6,500 nucleotides of DNA from Legionella sp. (GTDB lineage: Bacteria; Pseudomonadota; Gammaproteobacteria; Legionellales; Legionellaceae), in assembly GCA_004297865.1 (NCBI GenBank), contig SCSO01000076.1, positions 1 through 6,500 of the forward strand, written 5' to 3'. Positions 1-4,218 of this stretch are shown here, piece by piece. The notes beneath the pieces were generated by a model. The model saw only the letters and a list, made by a program, of their open reading frames with translations. It was not told where the DNA came from and made no database searches. The stretch's first letter is position 1, and each line of letters starts with the position of its first letter. Position numbers and translations under genes: made by a program.

Positions 1-1
1 G

Positions 2-127
2 GCGACTGGCTTTATAAGTCCAGTGATGGGTGCAATTCTCCAAGAATGTATTGATATTCTTGCTATTGTTAACGCATTACGCTTAGCTTTTGGCTCTAAA
101 ATTAAAATTGATTTACCGAATGGTTAA
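2..127 (+). CDS. Heavy-metal translocating P-type ATPase, C-terminal end (partial)
   Basis: Only the last 41 codons are present; the frame is open to the left edge and stops with TAA at 125-127. The visible tail contains a G-F-I-S-P-V-M-G-A-I-L-Q-E stretch, then I-D-I-L-A-I-V-N-A-L-R. This is the characteristic end of P1B-type (Cd/Zn/Cu-type) ATPases, where the final transmembrane helix carries the conserved Q-E-x-I-D and N-A-L-R residues. Family knowledge says these are inner-membrane pumps that export or load transition metals using ATP. The metal cannot be told, because the ion-binding CPC-type motif, the phosphorylated DKTG aspartate and any N-terminal metal-binding domain lie outside the window. 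The next gene begins 28 bases downstream with no terminator between, so co-transcription is likely. Confidence 0.8.
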   Translation, partial: ATGFISPVMGAILQECIDILAIVNALRLAFGSKIKIDLPNG

Positions 128-147
128 AAATAGATGTTTTATTTAAT

Positions 148-152
148 AGGTG
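148..152 (+). promoter_or_regulatory. Shine-Dalgarno AGGTG that decides the PRPP synthetase start
   Basis: AGGTG at 148-152 matches the end of the anti-Shine-Dalgarno complement, and its AGG lies 5 bases before the ATG at 156. The in-frame GTG at 150-152 lies inside this site, so it is better read as part of the ribosome binding site than as the start codon. Confidence 0.6.
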
Positions 153-155
153 CCT

Positions 156-1055
156 ATGAACAACAACATTATTTTTTCATTTCCAGGAAATAAAAAATTT
201 GCTCATCAATTAGCAAATAAACTCCGCATTGAAGAAGGAGAGCTCATTATAGAGAGATTTCCTGATGGGGAATCCTATGTGCGTATCAATTCTCCCGTTA
301 AAAATAAAGTAGTTATTTTGTTTTGTACCTTAAATGATCCAGACAAAAAAATAATGTCTTTAATGTTTACTGCACAAACACTTAAAGAATTAGGTGCAAA
401 AAAAATTATTTTAATTTCCCCTTATCTTCCCTATATGCGTCAAGACAAGCGTTTTAAAGCAGGGGAGGCAATAACTGCTCAACTGTTTGCTAAATTTCTT
501 TCAAATTGGGTGGATTATCTAATTACCATTGATCCCCATTTACATCGTATACATCATCTTTCAACTATCTATTCTATCCCCGTTTTGACATTACACGCTT
601 CGAAAGAAATTGCCCACTGGATAAAAGAAAACATAAAGTCTCCCTTTTTGATCGGACCCGATAGTGAAAGCAAGCAATGGGTCTCCGAGATTGCTGAGCA
701 ATTAAATGCCCCTTACATAGTGTGTAGCAAAAATAGATTATCGGCCCATGAAGTAAAAATTGATATTCCTTCGTTCTCAAGCACTAATGAAACCTTGATT
801 CTCTTGGACGACATCATCTCAACTGGCTCAAGTATGGCAGCTATTTTGAAACAGTTGTCCTCAAAGGGCCATAATGCCATTTGCTTAGCTATTCACCCAA
901 TCTTTAATAAAAAAACAAAAGATAAATTACTTGCTTCGGGCGCAGAATCCATTGTGACCTGTAATACCATATCAGACTCTACCAACAAAATTAGTATGTT
1001 GGACTTGATTGCCTCAAATGTATGCAAAATATTGGGGTCTGTGATATGCAAGTAA
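156..1055 (+). CDS. Ribose-phosphate pyrophosphokinase (PRPP synthetase), archaeal-style paralogue
   Basis: This cytoplasmic enzyme would transfer pyrophosphate from ATP to ribose 5-phosphate, giving PRPP for nucleotide, histidine and tryptophan synthesis. From the ATG at 156 it has 299 residues; the classical bacterial Prs has about 315. Motifs in order are F-P-D-G-E at 35-39, R-Q-D-K-R-F-K-A-G-E at 95-104 (ATP/catalytic region), the metal-binding-type D-P-H-L-H-R at 126-131, a flexible-loop S-K-N-R-L-S at 191-196 with the catalytic-type Lys192 and Arg194, and the PRPP-binding loop D-D-I-I-S-T-G-S-S at 218-226. The K-x-R loop and shorter length resemble the archaeal (class III-like) enzymes more than E. 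coli Prs. The loop ends T-G-S-S where T-G-G-T is usual. It is probably a second PRPP synthetase, in an operon with the preceding P-type ATPase. The enzyme family is sure; the physiological role is not. Confidence 0.88.
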   Translation: MNNNIIFSFPGNKKFAHQLANKLRIEEGELIIERFPDGESYVRINSPVKNKVVILFCTLNDPDKKIMSLMFTAQTLKELGAKKIILISPYLPYMRQDKRFKAGEAITAQLFAKFLSNWVDYLITIDPHLHRIHHLSTIYSIPVLTLHASKEIAHWIKENIKSPFLIGPDSESKQWVSEIAEQLNAPYIVCSKNRLSAHEVKIDIPSFSSTNETLILLDDIISTGSSMAAILKQLSSKGHNAICLAIHPIFNKKTKDKLLASGAESIVTCNTISDSTNKISMLDLIASNVCKILGSVICK

Positions 1056-1136
1056 CACCGTCGTATTGAAAGCACCAATTCTGAAGGGTTCGATTAAAAC
1101 TGAAACAATTAGACTAAATTTGCTCTAAGTGATAAA

Positions 1137-1164
1137 TTGACGCGCAGAAAATCTTAGGTATACT
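1137..1164 (+). promoter_or_regulatory. Sigma-70-type promoter for the RlpA-like gene
   Basis: TTGACG at 1137-1142 and TATACT at 1159-1164 are separated by 16 bases. Both boxes are close to consensus. Transcription would begin near 1171, about 19 bases before the ATG at 1190. This leaves only a very short leader and sets the gene apart from the upstream PRPP synthetase unit. Confidence 0.65.
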
Positions 1165-1189
1165 TACTTTTTTAATTAATAGAGCTTAT

Positions 1190-1687
1190 ATGTTTTTTAA
1201 AGAAATGAATTCAGCGGGTCAAGCAATGCAAACAACATTCACTAATTTGAGTTGGCTAATAAAATCAACCATCAATTTTCTCATGTATCCGATTACATGC
1301 CTAATCCCCATACTACTGGTTGCTTGTACGCATCAGCAATCTAATGGGCCGGATCATTATGTGATCAAAGGGAAAACCTATCATGTGATGAAGTCCGCCA
1401 AGAATTACAAAGCAAAAGGAGTTGCTTCTTGGTATGGGTCATCTCCCCGAAATCAAAAAACATCGACTGGAGAGCGCTACAACATGTATGGGATGACAGC
1501 AGCGCATCCAACACTCCCACTCGCTACCCGAGTAAGGGTCAAAAACCTGAATAATGGCCGGTCGATTGTGGTGCGAATAAATGATCGAGGTCCTTTTTCA
1601 TCAAATAGACTTATTGATTTATCCTTTGCTGCCGCTAAAAAACTCGGTATAAAAGGCTTAGCTCCTGTTGAAATTGAAGTAGTGTAG
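1190..1687 (+). CDS. rlpA: RlpA-like septal ring lytic transglycosylase, lipoprotein
   Basis: RlpA proteins are outer-membrane lipoproteins whose double-psi beta-barrel cleaves peptidoglycan strands lacking stem peptides, near the division septum. Here a hydrophobic stretch ends in the lipobox L-V-A-C with Cys46 as the likely lipidated residue. The barrel spans about 76-165: G-V-A-S-W-Y-G at 77-83, T-A-A-H-P at 103-107, then V-R-I-N-D-R-G-P-F at 128-136 and I-D-L-S at 142-145. His106 and Asp132 are 26 residues apart, the same spacing as the catalytic pair I recall for P. aeruginosa RlpA, so the protein looks active. There is no C-terminal SPOR domain, so it cannot find denuded septal glycan in the standard way. 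The start is uncertain: ATG 1190 has a weak AGAG five bases upstream and fits the promoter, but it gives a long n-region. ATG 1205, 1226 or 1283 would shorten the signal peptide. Confidence 0.85.
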   Translation: MFFKEMNSAGQAMQTTFTNLSWLIKSTINFLMYPITCLIPILLVACTHQQSNGPDHYVIKGKTYHVMKSAKNYKAKGVASWYGSSPRNQKTSTGERYNMYGMTAAHPTLPLATRVRVKNLNNGRSIVVRINDRGPFSSNRLIDLSFAAAKKLGIKGLAPVEIEVV

Positions 1688-1693
1688 ATCAGT

Positions 1694-1722
1694 GTAAATG
1701 TGATCATTTTTACAAATATGCT
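1694..1722 (+). promoter_or_regulatory. Possible weak promoter with dyad before the DUF1566 gene
   Basis: TATGCT at 1717-1722 is a plausible -10 box, with only a poor -35 candidate 17 to 18 bases upstream. A 20-base dyad at 1694-1713 has GTAAA and TTTAC arms around a TGATCA core and matches its own reverse complement at 16 of 20 positions. It overlaps TGTGA-N6-TTACA (1699-1703 and 1710-1714), one base off the CRP/FNR-family half-site pattern TGTGA-N6-TCACA. Such a site so close to the -10 box would more likely repress than activate. Whether any regulator binds is unknown. Confidence 0.3.
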
Positions 1723-1763
1723 ACCATCGCGGCTTTGGTGAAGTTAGCAAGGATGGTAGTATG
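1717..1763 (+). promoter_or_regulatory. Leader stem-loop that can sequester the Shine-Dalgarno and start codon of the DUF1566 gene
   Basis: CTACCATC at 1721-1728 is the exact reverse complement of GATGGTAG at 1752-1759. With wobble pairs the stem extends to 12 pairs, 1717-1728 with 1752-1763. This places the ATG at 1761-1763 in the stem, and the AAGGA ribosome binding site (1749-1753) at the loop-stem junction. The loop is 23 bases. The hairpin can form only in transcripts that start upstream of about 1717, such as read-through from rlpA. A transcript starting just after the TATGCT box would lack the 5' arm. Confidence 0.5.
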
Positions 1764-2849
1764 AAAATAATTATACGAATAGCAGCACTTTGGCTTGTCG
1801 TTGCAATGGGCTTTGCAGCACAACCACTTACCCCGAGTCTCGTTAAACTAGCTCTCAGTGTAAAACTGTATGGTGCATTGACCGGCAATCCACGACAAAT
1901 CCTTATAACTAATACAAGTCCTAATCTTGTAACGCATCTAAAAGTCACTTCAGCGGATTTACCCAAGGGAACAACTATTTCATCAACAACTTGCGATAAT
2001 GATTTAGCTGCCAATGCATCTTGTATTATTGTTGTTTCCCCGGGCTCCTTACCGAGTGTCGATGATAAAGGCAAATGGTGTACTCAAGGTCGTCAGCCTC
2101 AAGCGAGTACAATCAGAGTCACAGCTGATGACATTGATCCTTTAGTGGTTGAAGTGGTGGTATTAAATTATGGTTGTATTTATCAAAGTGGCTATGTGTA
2201 TGCGATTGATGATTCTTATGCGCATTATCCAATATCTGGAAGTGTAGGTGGTAAAGTTACTGCTTTAAAAAATCAAAGCGAAAATTCACCCTTTGGTAAT
2301 CCTTGGAGTACCGATAAATATGGCGATTACGATAATGGAGTAAGCATTTGGGGGATTGGTGAAACTTCGACTAGCCAAAAACCTGTACCCAATGCGGACT
2401 CCATTATACCTGCTGAAAAAGTTGAGGGCCAAAGCGACTGTGAAGGGAAATTAGATGGTGTTTGTAATACAAATAATATTGTAGCTTATTACTCCGCTCC
2501 TCGCTCACCTAAAAAAGTACCTACCCAATATTATGCTGCAGGATTATGTAATCAATATCACGAAGGCGGTTATCAAGATTGGTATTTACCCGCTATCTGT
2601 GAATTGGGTCCAAGTCAGCAATGCATCAAAAAAGTTCAGAATATGGCGCAAAATTTGGCTATTTTACGTAGTTCAAACTGTACAGGCTCTCACTGTCTCG
2701 AAGGCGTTTATTGGAGCTCAACACAAATGTCCTATGTAGCTAAAACCTATGCTTGGTTTCAAGTTTTTGCAGCACGTGGCGAAAGTTATGCCCAATCAAC
2801 AGTAAAAGCAACACCAATGAATGTACGTTGCTCGCGGGCGATAACTTAA
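1761..2849 (+). CDS. Exported cysteine-rich protein with a DUF1566/Lcl_C-like C-terminal domain
   Basis: Translation starts at ATG 1761, with AAGGA seven bases upstream. Residues 1-20 are a signal peptide: a K/R n-region, a hydrophobic core and a G-F-A-A end. Residues about 40-95 form a beta-rich segment with L-P-K-G-T-T, T-T-C and L-A-A-N-A-S-C motifs, like the Ig-like adhesin-type modules that precede such domains. The C-terminal part, about 140-362, carries the DUF1566 (Lcl_C) hallmarks: G-G-Y-Q-D-W-Y-L-P at 269-277, Y-W-S-S-T at 317-321 and V-R-C-S-R-A at 355-360. This family is named after the C-terminal domain of the Legionella collagen-like adhesin Lcl, but no collagen repeats occur here. 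Twelve cysteines remain after the signal peptide, which suggests disulfides in the periplasm or outside the cell. Surface adhesion or glycan binding is a family-based inference only. The gene ends at a strong terminator at 2923-2971. Confidence 0.78.
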   Translation: MKIIIRIAALWLVVAMGFAAQPLTPSLVKLALSVKLYGALTGNPRQILITNTSPNLVTHLKVTSADLPKGTTISSTTCDNDLAANASCIIVVSPGSLPSVDDKGKWCTQGRQPQASTIRVTADDIDPLVVEVVVLNYGCIYQSGYVYAIDDSYAHYPISGSVGGKVTALKNQSENSPFGNPWSTDKYGDYDNGVSIWGIGETSTSQKPVPNADSIIPAEKVEGQSDCEGKLDGVCNTNNIVAYYSAPRSPKKVPTQYYAAGLCNQYHEGGYQDWYLPAICELGPSQQCIKKVQNMAQNLAILRSSNCTGSHCLEGVYWSSTQMSYVAKTYAWFQVFAARGESYAQSTVKATPMNVRCSRAIT

Positions 2850-2922
2850 TACGGGTACGAAGGCAAAGACTTGGGGTTTTAGGATATTGTTATTTTCAAT
2901 AATAGGCACGGGAGATGAGCAT

Positions 2923-2971
2923 AGTAAGAATCAATCGAGTCAGACCCGATTGATTCTTACTGGTTTTATTT
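2923..2971 (+). terminator. Rho-independent terminator of the DUF1566 gene
   Basis: The arms 2923-2937 and 2947-2961 are a perfect 15-base inverted repeat around a 9-base loop, and GGTTTTATTT follows at 2962-2971. The T-rich tail is on the plus strand only. In the other direction the stem is followed by ATGCTCATC, so it is not a classical terminator for the convergent gene, whose stop codon at 2975-2977 is only 13 bases from the stem. Confidence 0.9.
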
Positions 2972-2974
2972 AAA

Positions 2975-3385
2975 TTATTTATTACTAATTGTATAACTAA
3001 CTGATCCGGGTAACCGGGTGCTTTCTACGGCATAATCACTATCAACTGGCTTATCATCATGTTGGCAAACCAGAGCAGTATTATTCAGATTAAAATTAAT
3101 TTTGACCGTTTTACTCGGTATACTTATCGTATGAAATACGAATTCCCCTACCATAGGAGTATTTTCTGCACTAGAATTAACTGTAAACACCTGAGCTGTT
3201 TTCCCATCAATTTTTTGAATTCCTCCGGGTTGGAGATCTGCGCCATTTAGTTTTATAGTTGTAACTAATAAATCGTCTGCTAGGTTATTTTTTATTTTTA
3301 ACTCAAAACCATCGCAAGAAGGTGAGGCATATGCAAAACTGGAAGAAAGTAAGGAAACAATACAAGCTAATTTTATTTTATTCAA
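2975..3385 (-). CDS. Small exported protein of unknown function
   Basis: I do not recognise the family. The best start is TTG at 3385-3383, with AAAGG seven bases upstream. It gives 136 residues beginning M-N-K-I-K-L and a textbook signal peptide: lysines, then the hydrophobic A-C-I-V-S-L-L-S-S-S-F core, and A-Y-A at 18-20 for cleavage before S-P-S-C. The mature protein is about 116 residues and looks mostly beta-stranded, with alternating hydrophobic residues. It has exactly two cysteines, 24 and 107, which probably form one disulfide in the periplasm or outside the cell. No lipobox, membrane anchor or catalytic motif is visible. It is transcribed from its own near-consensus promoter (3457-3485) and has a structured leader. 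It converges with the DUF1566 gene. Expression looks deliberate; function is open. Confidence 0.75.
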   Translation of the reverse strand: MNKIKLACIVSLLSSSFAYASPSCDGFELKIKNNLADDLLVTTIKLNGADLQPGGIQKIDGKTAQVFTVNSSAENTPMVGEFVFHTISIPSKTVKINFNLNNTALVCQHDDKPVDSDYAVESTRLPGSVSYTISNK

Positions 3386-3392
3386 AGTAATA

Positions 3393-3397
3393 CCTTT
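3393..3397 (-). promoter_or_regulatory. Shine-Dalgarno AAAGG that selects a TTG start
   Basis: On the minus strand AAAGG lies seven bases before the TTG at 3385. The farther in-frame TTG at 3409 has no such site, lies inside the leader stem and would add eight residues ahead of a complete signal peptide. The downstream TTG is therefore preferred. Confidence 0.65.
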
Positions 3398-3404
3398 AAT
3401 TATA

Positions 3405-3449
3405 ACCAAATATATTTTGCGTGAAAGTCACACTTGTTTTATATTTGGT
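3405..3449 (-). promoter_or_regulatory. Nested 5'-end hairpin in the leader of the small exported protein
   Basis: The arms 3440-3449 and 3405-3414 are a perfect 10-base inverted repeat. Inside them 3428-3433 and 3419-3424 form a second stem of six pairs, including one G-U, with a three-base loop. The promoter upstream predicts a transcript start near 3450, so the mRNA would begin directly with the outer stem. The ribosome binding site at 3393-3397 stays free. This resembles mRNA-stabilising 5' hairpins such as that of ompA. A DNA operator with two half-sites is the alternative reading. Confidence 0.5.
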
Positions 3450-3456
3450 CAATCGA

Positions 3457-3485
3457 GTTATACCTTCATTAAGAGTTATTGTCAA
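3457..3485 (-). promoter_or_regulatory. Near-consensus sigma-70 promoter of the small exported protein
   Basis: Read on the minus strand, a perfect TTGACA (3485-3480) is followed after exactly 17 bases by TATAAC (3462-3457). Transcription would start around 3450 and give a leader of about 65 bases. This is the strongest-looking promoter in the window. It separates the gene from the VOC gene transcribed ahead of it on the same strand. Confidence 0.75.
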
Positions 3486-3540
3486 TCATAGTTAAATAAT
3501 AACAATTTCCACTGATACTATGTCCCGCTTTTTGATGGAT

Positions 3541-3978
3541 CTAAACGACTAATGCTCGCTCGCCTAGATCCTGTGCGAAACGAAGCAAATAACCGTCAGG
3601 ATCTAGAACTATAAACTGACGATTACCAACTTCAATCTCACCTGCACGATACCATTTTTCCTCTATGGGTAAAAATATCTTGGCTTCAGCCTTTTGGACA
3701 CAATCATATAACTGGTCGACATTAGTTGTCATGATTTCCAAGTTCAAGCCTCTACCAAAAGGAAATTCTAATGGGCCTGTTATCCAACTCCTAGAACTCG
3801 TATCTATCTGCTCGAGCATTAACCAGGCGCCTTGACGCTCAAGCATGGCAAACCTTTCTTCCTCACGCTGATGTTTAATTTTGAATCCAAGGATTTCAGT
3901 ATAAAAAAAGAGGCTAGCCTTGATATTAGAACAACAAAGCTCGGGAGTTAATTGGCTTGTAAAACGAATCTTACTCAA
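3541..3978 (-). CDS. VOC-superfamily protein, bleomycin-resistance/glyoxalase-like
   Basis: The protein has 145 residues, the normal size for a single-chain VOC protein with two beta-alpha-beta-beta-beta modules that works as a dimer in the cytosol. Module one shows P-E-L-C-C-S-N-I-K-A-S-L-F-F-Y-T-E-I-L-G-F (12-32), the usual 'S-x-x-F-Y-x-x-x-L-G-F' signature. Module two shows G-R-G-L-N-L-E-I at 76-82 and V-L-D-P-D-G-Y-L-L-R-F at 124-134. The usual first metal ligand of glyoxalase I, a histidine in the opening strand, is missing (Glu13 lies in that region), and the last strand has Arg133 where a Glu ligand would be expected. It is therefore more like drug-binding bleomycin-resistance proteins than a metal-dependent lyase, and the substrate is unknown. 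The start is TTG at 3978-3976 with AGGA eight bases upstream; no ATG or GTG fits as well. Confidence 0.8.
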   Translation of the reverse strand: MSKIRFTSQLTPELCCSNIKASLFFYTEILGFKIKHQREEERFAMLERQGAWLMLEQIDTSSRSWITGPLEFPFGRGLNLEIMTTNVDQLYDCVQKAEAKIFLPIEEKWYRAGEIEVGNRQFIVLDPDGYLLRFAQDLGERALVV

Positions 3979-3986
3979 AATAGCAG

Positions 3987-3990
3987 TCCT
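3987..3990 (-). promoter_or_regulatory. Shine-Dalgarno AGGA that supports a TTG start of the VOC gene
   Basis: On the minus strand AGGA lies eight bases before TTG 3978. The translation from this TTG begins directly with the short lead-in to the first VOC strand, so nothing of the domain is lost or added. Confidence 0.6.
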
Positions 3991-4055
3991 ATTGATTTGT
4001 TACAACATTCTTAAGCGGCGTATAAATCATTAGAAATCATCGAAAAATTTCGCAG

Positions 4056-4084
4056 AATATATAGTGTTTATGCATGTATGTAAA
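4056..4084 (-). promoter_or_regulatory. Probable promoter of the VOC gene
   Basis: Read on the minus strand, TTTACA (4084-4079) and TATATT (4061-4056) are separated by 17 bases. Transcription would start near 4049, about 70 bases before the TTG start. A short palindrome, CGAAA-AA-TTTCG at 4041-4052, sits at the predicted start and might be a small operator. The surrounding DNA is very AT-rich, which makes chance matches more likely. Confidence 0.5.
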
Positions 4085-4152
4085 TATTAAGCAAAAATGC
4101 TTGTTTAGGATCTGATTTTATGGTGTATCATATTTTTTATTAAAAATAATTT

Positions 4153-4181
4153 TTGCAACAACCCTGGTGAAATAAGCTAAT
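4153..4181 (+). promoter_or_regulatory. Weak candidate promoter for the beta-helix gene
   Basis: TTGCAA at 4153-4158 and GCTAAT at 4176-4181 are 17 bases apart, which would give a leader of about 30 bases. The -10 box lacks the important first T and second A. An alternative is TTGTTT at 4101-4106 with TATCAT at 4126-4131, but its 19-base spacing is poor. The remainder of the 240-base divergent gap between the two genes holds AT-rich DNA and no gene that I can support. Confidence 0.25.
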
Positions 4182-4207
4182 TTACAGAGTCTATTGCAAG
4201 TTAATGC

Positions 4208-4212
4208 AAGGA
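4208..4212 (+). promoter_or_regulatory. Shine-Dalgarno AAGGA that decides the beta-helix gene start
   Basis: AAGGA lies six bases before ATG 4219. The earlier in-frame ATG at 4204 directly precedes this site and has no ribosome binding site of its own. Starting at 4219 also gives the cleaner signal peptide, M-K-F-R-K followed by the hydrophobic core. Confidence 0.7.
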
Positions 4213-4218
4213 ATATTG

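Noticed and set aside
150..155. GTG at 150 as start of the PRPP synthetase
   Set aside because: It lies within the AGGTG ribosome binding site of ATG 156 and adds only two residues.
574..780. Minus-strand open frame inside the PRPP synthetase gene
   Set aside because: It is antisense to a gene with clear catalytic motifs, and its translation shows no recognisable domain.
1721..2074. Minus-strand open frame of 117 codons over the start of the DUF1566 gene
   Set aside because: It is antisense to a signal peptide and domain that make sense, has no good ribosome binding site seen, and its product looks like a shadow.
3059..3250. Plus-strand open frame within the small exported protein gene
   Set aside because: It overlaps a gene with promoter, ribosome binding site and signal peptide on the other strand, and no domain is visible.
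3386..3409. TTG at 3409 as start of the small exported protein
   Set aside because: It has no ribosome binding site, falls in the leader stem, and places eight residues ahead of a complete signal peptide.
4089..4102. AAGCA-AAAA-TGCTT hairpin as a terminator or operator
   Set aside because: The stem is only five pairs, no T-run follows, and no gene ends next to it; chance is likely in AT-rich DNA.
4130..4156. AT-only stretch with TTTTTA-T-TAAAAA symmetry
   Set aside because: Low-complexity AT-rich intergenic DNA gives such symmetry by chance; nothing else marks an origin or attachment site.
4194..4209. TTGCA/TGCAA repeat just before the beta-helix gene
   Set aside because: A five-pair stem with a six-base loop touches only the edge of the ribosome binding site and is too weak to call a regulatory element.
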